From the NCBI GenBank assembly GCA_963770505.1, contig CAVYPR010000003.1:372001-436000 (forward strand): a stretch of DNA of 64,000 bases. Reading direction: 5' to 3'. The position numbers and the translations under genes are program-made. The DNA comes from CAVYPR01 sp963770505. Lineage in GTDB: Bacteria > Actinomycetota > Acidimicrobiia > Acidimicrobiales > RAAP-2. A model generated the notes under the pieces. It had not been told where the DNA came from, did no database searches, and saw only the letters and a list, made by a program, of their open reading frames with translations. Within the stretch, counting starts at the first letter, position 1. The number at the start of each line of letters is the position of its first letter. Below are positions 41,872 to 49,884 of this stretch, piece after piece.

Positions 41872-42183
41872 TCACCCGCCGGGCTCGCGCTCGTCGGCGA
41901 TCCAGGCCAGGGCCCCGCCGGCCAGGCTCTCGGCCGGCCAGCCGGCCCGCGTGAGCGCCTCGGCCGCCGCCGCGGAGCGGACGCCGGCGTGGCAGACGAC
42001 CACGATGGGCCGGTCCGGCGGGAGCTCTGCGGTGCGCGATCCCAGCTCGCCCAGGGGGATGTTGACGGCGCCGGGAAACGCCCACTCGGCCACCTCGTCC
42101 GGCTCGCGCACGTCGAGCAGGTAGAGGTCGTCCCCCCGGCGCTGCCGCTCACGCAGTTCCTGCATCCCTATCTCGACGACCAT
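41872..42183 (-). CDS. Rhodanese-like sulfurtransferase domain protein
   Basis: A 103-aa single rhodanese domain. It begins with the typical LYLLDVREPDEVAEWAFPGA followed by VNIPLGEL, and has the active-site loop CHAGVRS with catalytic Cys in VVVCHAGVRSAAAAEALTRA. Cytoplasmic sulfur transfer or phosphatase-like signalling is possible. The ATG at 42183 has GAGGAG 6 nt upstream. It is followed by the NUDIX gene. Confidence 0.85.
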   Translation of the reverse strand: MVVEIGMQELRERQRRGDDLYLLDVREPDEVAEWAFPGAVNIPLGELGSRTAELPPDRPIVVVCHAGVRSAAAAEALTRAGWPAESLAGGALAWIADEREPGG

Positions 42184-42256
42184 CGCCTGCTCCTCGGCTC
42201 GTGGACACCCCCAGTCTGCCGCCGGCGCCGGCGTGGCGCGCCCGGCGCCGGGGGGT

Positions 42257-45200
42257 TCAGCGGCCCGGGTGGCGGCGGCGACGCCGGCGCCCGCAGGCGA
42301 CGAGCGTCCCGCCGGCCACGACCAGCACCAGCCCCCCGGCGGCCAGGGGCACGCTGGGGCCGCCGGTGAAGGCGAGGCTCGGGACCGCCACCGTCGTGGG
42401 CGGCACCGGCTGCTCGGGCAGGGCGATCATCGTCGGGTCTGTGGCTGTGCCCGACGTCAGCACCGCCGTGCAGTGCAGCGAGGTGTCGGCCATGTACCCG
42501 CTGGGTGCCGCCAGCTCGCGCAGGCACCACCCGAAGCCCGCGGGGACGGCGAACGACAGCCGGCCCTGCGCGTCGGTGGTGCCCTGGGTCCAGTAGGTGT
42601 CGCCTGTCGGCACCACCGTGCCGGCCGGGGCGGGCGGCGGGTCGTAGCCGGGCGGCGCCGTCCCCTCCTCCAAGAGCTCGTAGGTGGCGTCGGGGATGAC
42701 GGTGCCGGGCTGGAGGGTGTTGTACTTGTAGGCGCCCAGGTAGACCGTGGCCCGGGTCTCGGCGATGGCCACGGTCGTCGCCGGCTGCGGCGCGTCCACC
42801 GAGAGCACCGCCGTGCAGTGCAGCGCGGGGTCGGCCACGTAGTCGGTGGGGGCCGACGCCTCGTGGAAGCACCAGGCGTAGCCGGCGGGGACCGAGAACG
42901 ACAGGGCGCCCGAGGCGTCGGTGGTGCCCCGGCCCCACCAGGTGTCGCCCTCCTCGGCCGCCGCCCCGGTGGGCGGTGCGGAGGGAGGTCCCGAGGGAGG
43001 GCCGGGGCCCTCGACGTAGAGGTCGTAGACGGCTCCGGGGATCCCGGTGTCGGGGGTGGCCGAGTCGAACTTGTAGGCGCTGACGGTCACGAGTGCCTCG
43101 GGGTCGCTGACCGTGAGCGTGGTCACCGGGGTCGGCCCCTCGGCGTCGCCCTCCAGGACCGGCGTGCAGTGCTCGGTGGTGTCGAGCACGTAGTCGGCCG
43201 GCGCCTGGGTCTCGACGGCGCAGTAGGCGTAGCCGGGGTACTGCAGCGGGAACGAGGCCAGCCCGTCGGCCCCCGTGGTGGCCTGGGCCACCCAGGTCTG
43301 GCCCGCCTCCGGCGCCGTCCCGGGGGGCGGGGTCGGGGCATGGGGCCCCTTCCCGCCGTCGACCCGGTAGAGGTCGAAGACCGCCCCGGCCAGCACCGCG
43401 GTCGCCTTCGAGGCGTCGACCTTCTTCACGGTGATGCCGACGAAGAGGCCGGGGTCGGTCACGGTGATCGGCTGGCTCCCCTGCGCGTTGGTCGCCGTGA
43501 AGCATCCCGAGGCTCCCCCCTCGAGGCCGGGCGGGGCCGACACCTCCTCCCAGCAGTAGGGCTGGCCGGACACCAGCGTGGGTGTGGTGGTGCAGGTGCC
43601 GGTGGACCCGGTGGTGCAGGTGGCCACCGTTGTCCCCCCGTAGGTGGTGCCGGCGGTCACGTCGAGCACGGCCCCGGCCAGGATCAGCGTTGTGGGGTTG
43701 ACGCTGCCGGTGGCCACCTTGCGGAAGCTGGCCGGGACGAGGAGGGAGTCGGCGAATGTGGCGTCGAGGGACTGGCCCGGACCGACGGACACCACCTTGG
43801 ACGGTGGTGGCGCCGGAAGGAAGTAGCCCGGCGGGGCCGAGACCTCGGTCACCAGGTAGTTGCCGGGGAGCAGGCCCGTGCCGTCGTCGGGGGGAGGAGA
43901 GCAGGTCCCCGACACGTCGGTCGTGCAGGTCCCCAGGTCCACGTCGTAGCTGCCGTCGTCGGCGCTGTCGTACTTCACGTCGAAGACGGCACCGGCCAGG
44001 GGATCGCCGGTGGCCGAGTCGGTCTTCTCGACTGTGACGGCGCCCGTGTGCACCGTGTCGGACACCGACACCGAGGTGACCGTGTGGCCGGCCGCCACCG
44101 CCACGCTGAAGGGCGGGGCGACCCCGTAGCCGGGAGGGGCCGAGGTCTCGGTCACGGTGTAGGTGCCGGGGACGAGGCCCGCCAGCACGCCGGTCTCGTC
44201 GTCTGTGCCGACGGTGAGGGTCCCGACGCTCGCCGTCGAGGGTGCCGGTCCGGCGACTGTGAAGACGGCCCCGGCCACCGGCACGTAGGTGGTGTCGTCC
44301 CCGGTCTTGAGCACCTGCAGGCTGCCCAGGAGCTCGTCGCCGAAGGTCACGGTGGCCAGCTCGGTGGCTCCCGGTTGGAGGAAGACGGTCTGGGTGGCCG
44401 TGGTCGGGTCCAGCCAGTAGCCCGGCGGCGCCGCCGTCTCGGTGATCTGGTACCAGCCGGCCAGCCAGCCCCCCGCCGTGTTCTCCTCCGGCGGCTGGCA
44501 GGTGCCGGTGGTGCCGGTGGTGCACGAGCCGAGGCTCTGGTCGTAGTGGCCGTCGTCGGTGGAGTCGAAGGCGAAGGCGAAGGTGGCGCCGGCCAGCGGC
44601 GCGTTCGTCTGGGCGTCGATCTTGGCCACCCCGAGCCGGGCCGGCAGGGCCGGCTCCTCGTCGGCCCCCGTGAAGGAGGCGACGGCCGGCGGCGACGGTG
44701 TGGGGTACACGGTGACCACCTGGTCGGGGGCCAGGCCGTAGCCGGGGGGTGCGACCGACTCGTGCACCCGGTACTGGATCCCCGAGGCCGACGCCGTCAG
44801 CGGGGCGGACGGACCCGCCGTGCCTGTGGCGTCGGTGGTGAGGGTCTGCAGCACGTTGCCGAAGCCGTCCTCGATCTCGAACTCCGCGCCCGCCGGACCG
44901 TAGTAGGCGGGATCGGGGACCGACTTCTCGATGACGATGGTTCCGGTCTGCGGTGTCGGTGCCGGCGCCGCCGCCACCCCCCCGAAGCTCGTGGAGAGTG
45001 TCTCGCTCGCCCCCGAGACCATCATGAGCTGGCCCCCCGAGCCCGTGGGCGCCGCGTAGGTCGGCGGGGAGCTGCCCACGGCGCCGCCCGCCACGCTGAT
45101 GTCCTGGGCGCTGAAGGCCCCTGTGAAGGCGGGCGGCACCCCGTCGATGTTCCACTGGAAGGAGAGCTGGCCGGCGGCGTTGGTTGTGCCGGCCAGCCAG

Positions 45201-45913
45201 ACGAAGTTGGAGACCTGGTTGGCCCCGGGCCCGCCGGTGGGCGGCGCCGTGAGCTCGAGGCCGCCGACCCCGTTGCCGGTCGCCGAGGTGACGGTGACCG
45301 TGCCGCTGTAGTTGGCGGAGGTGTCGAAGGTCGAGCCCGAGGGCGGTGTCATCGACAGCTGGATCGTCCACGGTCCGGCGTAGGTGACCATGTACTGCTC
45401 GATGAGCGCCACCAGCGCGGCCGGTCCCTGGTCGACTGTCGGCGTGACCCCGCCGGCCGAGCCGTAGGCCACCTGCTCGATGGCGGCCACCGTCTCGTCG
45501 ACCGACCATCCCGGGTACCCCGAGCCCTGGTAGCGCTCGGCGAAGTAGGCGAGCGCGGCCATCTCGCCGTCGCTGTAGACGCTGCTTCCGGGGTAGGCAA
45601 CGGGCGACCACTGGGCTGTGGGCAGCTCCACCGGGTCCGCACTGCCCGGCAGGATGCAGTACGCGTAGCCGGGCACGTTGGCCAGGGTGTAGGCGCCGCC
45701 CCAATGCTGGCCGGGTGTCTGCACGCCCAGGCCCGGTCCGTAGCCGTTGGCCGCCGGGCGCGGGCGCGTGGCCGGGACGGCGGAGGTGGCCGTTGTTCCC
45801 CGCCCCACCGCGCCCAGCACGGCCGCCGAGGGCCCGACCACGAGCCACAGCGCACAGAGCGGGAGCACGACGCACCGGAGCCGGCCCCGGTGCGTCCTCG
45901 ACGCCTTGGTCAT
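42257..45913 (-). CDS. Large SpaA/Cna-B repeat surface protein with LAFTG sorting signal
   Basis: A 1218-aa cell-surface protein. A signal peptide (LRCVVLPLCALWLVVGPSAA) leads a 300-residue head domain (PGYAYCILPGSADPVEL, AYFAERYQGSGYPGWSVDET). About nine SpaA/Cna-B-type domains follow, each with a KVD/EKT-type lysine strand, LAGAVFDL and a late EVSAPPGY or ETAAPPGY, which is the pattern of intramolecular Lys-Asn isopeptide bonds with a catalytic Glu. The C-terminus is LAFTGGPSVPLAAGG, a hydrophobic helix and RRRRRRHPGR, a sortase signal of LAxTG (class E) type. No sortase is in the window. The ATG at 45913 follows GGGGGTGGGG. A role in adhesion or pilus formation is inferred. Confidence 0.85.
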   Translation of the reverse strand: MTKASRTHRGRLRCVVLPLCALWLVVGPSAAVLGAVGRGTTATSAVPATRPRPAANGYGPGLGVQTPGQHWGGAYTLANVPGYAYCILPGSADPVELPTAQWSPVAYPGSSVYSDGEMAALAYFAERYQGSGYPGWSVDETVAAIEQVAYGSAGGVTPTVDQGPAALVALIEQYMVTYAGPWTIQLSMTPPSGSTFDTSANYSGTVTVTSATGNGVGGLELTAPPTGGPGANQVSNFVWLAGTTNAAGQLSFQWNIDGVPPAFTGAFSAQDISVAGGAVGSSPPTYAAPTGSGGQLMMVSGASETLSTSFGGVAAAPAPTPQTGTIVIEKSVPDPAYYGPAGAEFEIEDGFGNVLQTLTTDATGTAGPSAPLTASASGIQYRVHESVAPPGYGLAPDQVVTVYPTPSPPAVASFTGADEEPALPARLGVAKIDAQTNAPLAGATFAFAFDSTDDGHYDQSLGSCTTGTTGTCQPPEENTAGGWLAGWYQITETAAPPGYWLDPTTATQTVFLQPGATELATVTFGDELLGSLQVLKTGDDTTYVPVAGAVFTVAGPAPSTASVGTLTVGTDDETGVLAGLVPGTYTVTETSAPPGYGVAPPFSVAVAAGHTVTSVSVSDTVHTGAVTVEKTDSATGDPLAGAVFDVKYDSADDGSYDVDLGTCTTDVSGTCSPPPDDGTGLLPGNYLVTEVSAPPGYFLPAPPPSKVVSVGPGQSLDATFADSLLVPASFRKVATGSVNPTTLILAGAVLDVTAGTTYGGTTVATCTTGSTGTCTTTPTLVSGQPYCWEEVSAPPGLEGGASGCFTATNAQGSQPITVTDPGLFVGITVKKVDASKATAVLAGAVFDLYRVDGGKGPHAPTPPPGTAPEAGQTWVAQATTGADGLASFPLQYPGYAYCAVETQAPADYVLDTTEHCTPVLEGDAEGPTPVTTLTVSDPEALVTVSAYKFDSATPDTGIPGAVYDLYVEGPGPPSGPPSAPPTGAAAEEGDTWWGRGTTDASGALSFSVPAGYAWCFHEASAPTDYVADPALHCTAVLSVDAPQPATTVAIAETRATVYLGAYKYNTLQPGTVIPDATYELLEEGTAPPGYDPPPAPAGTVVPTGDTYWTQGTTDAQGRLSFAVPAGFGWCLRELAAPSGYMADTSLHCTAVLTSGTATDPTMIALPEQPVPPTTVAVPSLAFTGGPSVPLAAGGLVLVVAGGTLVACGRRRRRRHPGR

Positions 45914-46207
45914 GACACCCCACCCCCCCGTTCGGTCCGGGCCCCCGCAGCCCGGTCGATCCGATGCCCTCCGGGCGGCCTCCGCCGTCCCGGGTTGCAT
46001 GCGCCCCTTCGTCGTACCGTCGTCCGCTCCCACCTGGCCTCCCCACGCACGTCCCACGTGCACCACGTCCGAGAGCGCCCTCGGGGCCGGGCCGGGAGCG
46101 GGGGACCCGGGCGGGCCTCCAACCCCGTCCGCCCGCCTGCGCCGAGCAGGCCGGGACGGGCCGGCGATGCCCCGTCCGCCGGGACCCCGCCCGGTACGCT
46201 CGGAGGA

Positions 46208-46972
46208 GTGCCGATCTCGCGCCGCGCGCTCGCCGATGACGAGGAGGTCCTGGTCGACGTCCGGCCGCACTGGATCTTCTTCCTGGGGCCGGCCCTCCTG
46301 TCGGCCGTGGCCGCGGCCGCGGCCGTGACCGTCGTGGTGAAGTTCCCCACGGCTCCGGTCGAGGTGGCCTGGGTGCTGGCCGGGATGGTGGCGCTGCCCG
46401 TGCTGTGGCTGCTCGGCCGGGCCCTGCGCTGGCACGGCATGAGCCTCGTGGTCACCACGACCCGGCTCATCCACCGCCAGGGGGTCTTCGGGCAGGACGT
46501 GACCCAGGTCCGCCTGCTGCGGATCTCCGAGGTCAGCTGCGCCCAGACCATGCTCGGCCGCCTGGTGGGGTCGGGCCGGCTCGTGGTCGGGATCCCCACG
46601 GAGGAGCCCTTCGTCGTCGACGACGTCCGACGGCCGCGCGCGCTCCAGCGCGTCATCAACCGGCAACTGGACGTGCTCATGTCCGGCGGATTCGTCGCTG
46701 CGCCCGTCTCCGGCAGCCACGCGTCTCCCACCCACATGAGCGCACCCAGGCCCGTGTCCATGGAGGACACGCCGCCACACGGCGCCATGGTCTTCTCCTC
46801 ACCAGCTCCCACTCCGGCGCCGACCCACGTCGACGCCGCCCTTCCCTTCACTGGTGCTGCCAGCGCATCGATCCCCGAGCAACTCATCCAGCTCGACGAC
46901 CTGCGCCAGCGGGGGATATTAACCGACTCCGAATTCGAGGCAAAGAAAATCGAGCTGCTCAGCCGGCTGTAG
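46208..46972 (+). CDS. Membrane PH-domain protein with C-terminal SHOCT
   Basis: A 254-aa protein. Two membrane helices (HWIFFLGPALLSAVAAAAAV and VAWVLAGMVALPVLWLLG) are followed by a bacterial PH (bPH2/DUF304) domain (LVVTTTRLIHRQGVFGQDVT, VRLLRISEVSCAQTMLGRLV). After a Pro/Ser linker comes a SHOCT motif at the end (EQLIQLDDLRQRGILTDSEF). bPH2 proteins are often envelope-associated, and SHOCT mediates oligomerisation. The GTG at 46208 abuts GGAGGA, too close for a ribosome binding site. TACGCT (46195-46200) 7 nt upstream suggests leaderless expression. It is divergent from the SpaA gene across about 290 bp with no other gene. Confidence 0.8.
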   Translation: MPISRRALADDEEVLVDVRPHWIFFLGPALLSAVAAAAAVTVVVKFPTAPVEVAWVLAGMVALPVLWLLGRALRWHGMSLVVTTTRLIHRQGVFGQDVTQVRLLRISEVSCAQTMLGRLVGSGRLVVGIPTEEPFVVDDVRRPRALQRVINRQLDVLMSGGFVAAPVSGSHASPTHMSAPRPVSMEDTPPHGAMVFSSPAPTPAPTHVDAALPFTGAASASIPEQLIQLDDLRQRGILTDSEFEAKKIELLSRL

Positions 46973-47036
46973 CTGTTTCGCAAATGGTTGGACGTCCCCC
47001 TGTCGGTGACGACCTCCGCGGGACTACCGTGGAGGC

Positions 47037-47339
47037 GTGTCGACCACCCGCTACCGATGCACGGCCTGCGGCAACCTCACTCGCTTCGACGTCACCACCA
47101 CCCGCACCACTCGCGCCTTCCACCACTACACCGTCGGCGGAGAGCTCGTGGTGGAGGACGAGGAGGTCCAGGAGGAGTGGGTGGACGCGGTCACCTGCCG
47201 TTGGTGCGGCCACGGGCGGGCCGTCGAGATCCTCACGGCGGAGGTGGCCGTCGGCAACGACGCGGCCCCGCCCGAGACGGCGGGCACACCGCTCGGCCAA
47301 GCGGACGGCCGCTCCGACGCCGTCCCGCCCGGTTGGTGA
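47037..47339 (+). CDS. Small zinc-ribbon-like protein, 100 aa
   Basis: Two Cys pairs, YRCTACGNLTRFDV and VTCRWCGHGRAVEI, spaced about 40 residues apart, suggest one zinc site. The middle reads FHHYTVGGELVVEDEEVQEE. Short proteins of this pattern are common in actinobacteria, with unknown function. The GTG at 47037 follows TACCGT (47025-47030) by 6 nt, so it is probably leaderless. Its stop overlaps the start of the thioredoxin-like gene. Confidence 0.65.
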   Translation: MSTTRYRCTACGNLTRFDVTTTRTTRAFHHYTVGGELVVEDEEVQEEWVDAVTCRWCGHGRAVEILTAEVAVGNDAAPPETAGTPLGQADGRSDAVPPGW

Positions 47340-47881
47340 CCCAAGAGCGCTTGGACAGGCTCCCGGGCTCGCCGTCACCCGAGGTGGGTGCGAACCCCTC
47401 GTGGCGGCCGCCGCCCCTCGACGGGCTCGTCCCCGTCCCCACGTACCGGGACCAACCGGCCACCGTGGCGAGCGACGTCGAGGGGGTCGACCTGGACGGA
47501 CGACCGGTGCGGGTGGCCGCCGTAGGCCGCGGGCAGTGGACGCTGCTCGTCTTCCTCTCGGCCGGCTGCGACGGTTGCCGGGCGATCTGGGCGGCGCTGG
47601 CCGACCCGGTGGGGAGCGGGCTCACCACCGACGAGGTGGTGGTGGCCGTGACCCGGGACCCCGGGGTCGAGGACCCCGCACCCTTGCGGGCCCTGGTCCC
47701 GGCGGGGGCCCGTGTCGTCATGTCCTCTGCAGCGTGGGCCGCCTACCGGGTCCAGGGTCCGCCCTTCTTCGCGCTGGTCGACGGCGGGGCCCGTGCCGGG
47801 TCGAAGGTGGCCACCGAGGGGGTGGCCTGGGCGGTGGAGCAGATCGGCGCCGATGTGGCCCGGGCCCGCGGACGGGCGTGA
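47336..47881 (+). CDS. Thioredoxin-like protein, 181 aa
   Basis: Contains LLVFLSAGCDGCRAIWAALA, a thioredoxin-fold active-site CxxC (C-D-G-C), preceded by a beta strand and followed by VVMSSAAWAAYRVQGPPFFALVDGG, where the cis-Pro (GPPF) is in the expected place. There is no signal peptide, so it is probably cytoplasmic. The redox partner is unknown. The GTG overlaps the previous TGA, so the zinc-ribbon protein and this one are coupled. Confidence 0.72.
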   Translation: MTQERLDRLPGSPSPEVGANPSWRPPPLDGLVPVPTYRDQPATVASDVEGVDLDGRPVRVAAVGRGQWTLLVFLSAGCDGCRAIWAALADPVGSGLTTDEVVVAVTRDPGVEDPAPLRALVPAGARVVMSSAAWAAYRVQGPPFFALVDGGARAGSKVATEGVAWAVEQIGADVARARGRA

Positions 47882-47894
47882 GGGCGGGACTGTC

Positions 47895-48302
47895 TTGGAG
47901 ACCGAGCTCTTCGAGGTGGAGACCGGACGCCGACGGGTGAGCGACCTGACGGACCTGGTGGCCCGGTTCTGCCGTGGCCGGGGCGACGGGCTGTGTCACG
48001 TGCTGGCGCCGCACGCCACGGCCGGGTTGGCCCTCATGGAGCTGGGTTCGGGCTCGGAGGAGGACCTCTCCGCCCTGCTCGACCGGCTGGTCCCGCGCGA
48101 CGACCGGTATCGGCACCGCCACGGGACCCCCGGCCACGGGGCCGACCACCTGGTGCCGGTGCTCGTCTGCCCCTCGCTCAGCCTGCCGGTGGCCGATGGG
48201 AGGGTGCTGCTGGGGACCTGGCAGTCGGTGGTGCTGGTCGACACGAACCTGGACAACCCTCGCCGTGAGGTCCGTTGCTCGTGGGTCCCGGCCCCGGGCT
48301 GA
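47895..48302 (+). CDS. YjbQ/UPF0047-family protein
   Basis: A 135-aa secondary-thiamine-phosphate-synthase-like protein. VLAPHATAGLALMELGSGSE is the conserved His/Thr/Asn-Glu region, HGADHLVPVLVCPSLSLPV the central block, and LLGTWQSVVLVDTNLDNPRR the C-terminal block. Usual family length is about 135. Some members catalyse thiamine phosphate formation in vitro, with unclear physiological role. The start is a TTG at 47895 with GAGGG about 9 nt upstream. It follows the thioredoxin-like gene by 13 bp. Confidence 0.8.
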   Translation: METELFEVETGRRRVSDLTDLVARFCRGRGDGLCHVLAPHATAGLALMELGSGSEEDLSALLDRLVPRDDRYRHRHGTPGHGADHLVPVLVCPSLSLPVADGRVLLGTWQSVVLVDTNLDNPRREVRCSWVPAPG

Positions 48303-48371
48303 ACGGCTGTCACATCCCCCCGGCATGCTGTGGGTGTGCAAGCGAGAAGAAGCGCCTGGAAGGGGACGCCG

Positions 48372-48575
48372 ATGATCACCGACACACTCACCATCGACTG
48401 CGACCGGTGCTCGCTGCAGGGCACCGGCGCCTGCGACGACTGCGTCGTGTCGTTCCTCTTGGACCGCGAGCCCGACGACGCCGTGGTCATCGACGCCGAC
48501 GAGGCGCGTGCCATGAGGTTGCTCGAGGGCGCCGGCCTCGTGCCCGCGTTGCTCTTCGAGGACCGCGCCGGGTGA
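48372..48575 (+). CDS. Small Cys-containing protein, 67 aa
   Basis: MITDTLTIDCDRCSLQGTGA continues CDDCVVSFLLDREPDD, giving four Cys as C-x2-C and C-x2-C, a possible zinc site. The remainder is acidic and helical (DADEARAMRLLEGAGLVPAL). Similar short proteins occur in actinobacteria. Function unknown. The ATG at 48372 follows AAGGGGACGCCG, a good ribosome binding site, so the longer frame from 48330 was not used. Confidence 0.6.
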   Translation: MITDTLTIDCDRCSLQGTGACDDCVVSFLLDREPDDAVVIDADEARAMRLLEGAGLVPALLFEDRAG

Positions 48576-48590
48576 TCGGCTAGCGGGGTC

Positions 48591-49679
48591 CTATCGCCCG
48601 GTGCACGGGTCGTACCACGCGGAACCGCCGTCGGCGCTGTAGAGGGCCACGGCCAGCGCGTCCTGCGCGGCCGCCGACGCCTGGTTCGGAGGCACCCCGA
48701 TCAGTGTGGGACGCCCGGCCAATGAGGCTGCCTCGTTCCACGTCGACTGGCTGAACTGGAACGCCCCCATGTACTGGCCTGTGGGCGACGACACCTGGTA
48801 GTCACCGCCGGACTCGTGCTGCACCACGCACTGGAGGAAGGAGTTGAGGGCCGGGGCCGTTGTCGTTGCGCTCGGGCCGGGGGAGGGGGCCGCGCTGACC
48901 TGCACGGCCGACTGGGCCTGGGCCTGTGACGCGGCCTTGGCCTGGGCGGCGGCCACGGCGGCCGCGGCGGCGACGGCCTCCTGGGCCTGCTGCTGGGCCA
49001 CGGCGGCGGCCAGCGCCCCCTGAACCTGTGCGCTCTGCTGCTGGAGCGTCTGCTGGGTGCTCTCCGCCTGGGACAGCAGCTGCGCCGACTGGTTCGTCGT
49101 CGCCTGGTCCTGCGCCTCGACGCGCTGCAGTGTGGCCTGGCGGGCCTGGAGCGCCTGGCGGTCGGAGGCGAGCTGGTCGACCGCCCCGGTGACCGTTCCC
49201 GAGAGGACCGACTGGTACTCGCTGGTGTCCCCGTCGGCGCGCTGGTCGGCGAACAACGGTGTCACGTGGGCTGTGGTCCCGCCGTCGATGTACGCCGTCA
49301 CCGTGGCGTGCTGGAGGACCGTCATGTCGCGCCCGACCACTTGCTGGTTGCGGGCGATGGCGTCGTGCATCTGGGCCATCTGCTGCTGGTCCTGTTGGAC
49401 CTGCGCCAACGCCGCGTTGTACTGCTGCTCGTCGCCGCCGATCTGCAGCTGCTCGAGCAGCATCTCGGAGGAGAGCTGGGCCGCCTGCTGCTTGAGCGAT
49501 GTGACCTGCTGGGAGTTCTGGTCGGCGTCGGCGGGCGCGAAGGACGAGCACAACGTGGCACAGCACGTTGCTACGGCGATCAGGACGCAGGCCAGTGGGG
49601 GGAGGGATCTCGCCGCCCACCTGCGCCTCCGATGCGCCGGGGTGTTCCCGGCCGCGGAGGCACCGCTGACAGTTGTCAC
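48591..49679 (-). CDS. Secreted coiled-coil protein with RPF-like transglycosylase domain
   Basis: A 362-aa exported muralytic protein. After a signal segment (LPPLACVLIAVATCCATLCS), residues about 50-225 form a Gln-rich coiled coil (QQVTSLKQQAAQLSSEMLLE and so on), as in RipA/PcsB-type hydrolases. A Ser/Pro linker leads to a C-terminal transglycosylase-like domain of the resuscitation-promoting factor type: LQCVVQHESGGDYQVSSPTG, where E in HESGG is the likely catalytic Glu, then YMGAFQFSQSTWN. It should cleave peptidoglycan glycan strands. The GTG start lies within a perfect hairpin (49676-49702) with the ribosome binding site in its loop. Confidence 0.82.
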   Translation of the reverse strand: MTTVSGASAAGNTPAHRRRRWAARSLPPLACVLIAVATCCATLCSSFAPADADQNSQQVTSLKQQAAQLSSEMLLEQLQIGGDEQQYNAALAQVQQDQQQMAQMHDAIARNQQVVGRDMTVLQHATVTAYIDGGTTAHVTPLFADQRADGDTSEYQSVLSGTVTGAVDQLASDRQALQARQATLQRVEAQDQATTNQSAQLLSQAESTQQTLQQQSAQVQGALAAAVAQQQAQEAVAAAAAVAAAQAKAASQAQAQSAVQVSAAPSPGPSATTTAPALNSFLQCVVQHESGGDYQVSSPTGQYMGAFQFSQSTWNEAASLAGRPTLIGVPPNQASAAAQDALAVALYSADGGSAWYDPCTGR

Positions 49680-49702
49680 GGGGATTCCTGCTTACCCCGT
49701 GA
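49676..49702 (-). promoter_or_regulatory. Start-codon hairpin of the RPF-like gene
   Basis: The mRNA reads UCACGGGG, an 11-nt loop UAAGCAGGAAU, then CCCCGUGA, a perfect 8-bp stem. The loop presents the ribosome binding site AGGAA, while the GUG start codon is paired in the 3' arm. It could limit initiation or respond to a ligand, temperature or protein. Confidence 0.55.
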
Positions 49703-49884
49703 AGGCACCGGCCGTCAAAAGGCCCGGCGGTGGGCGTGCCCCCCCGGTGGACGATGATGGACGGCGTGGGGACCCGGGATGACCAGCGGGCAGCGCCGTG
49801 CCCGAGCCGATCGGTGCAGGTGGGGAGGGTCGCGACCCGCCCCCGGGGCACGGCGGGGACCGGATTTGCGGACCTGGGGCGCCC

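Noticed and set aside
45600..45700. TQxA-type thioester domain in the SpaA protein head
   Set aside because: The Cys context is suggestive, but the TQxA motif is absent, so it was not called.
42168..46046. A 1292-aa minus-strand frame overlapping the SpaA gene
   Set aside because: Composition is Gly/Arg/His-rich without motifs, typical of a shadow frame in high-GC DNA.
45914..46050. A third GEMM-like leader before the SpaA gene
   Set aside because: A short GACGAAGGGG-like match exists, but there is no GGCAAACC, GNRA stem or GACGCAAAG core.
42233..46972. A 1579-aa plus-strand open frame
   Set aside because: All but the last 254 residues are antisense shadow of the SpaA-repeat gene, which has signal peptide, domain repeats and sorting signal. 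Only the PH/SHOCT end is real.
49676..49760. ydaO-type c-di-AMP riboswitch before the RPF-like gene
   Set aside because: Only one hairpin is seen. The conserved ydaO core strings were not found.
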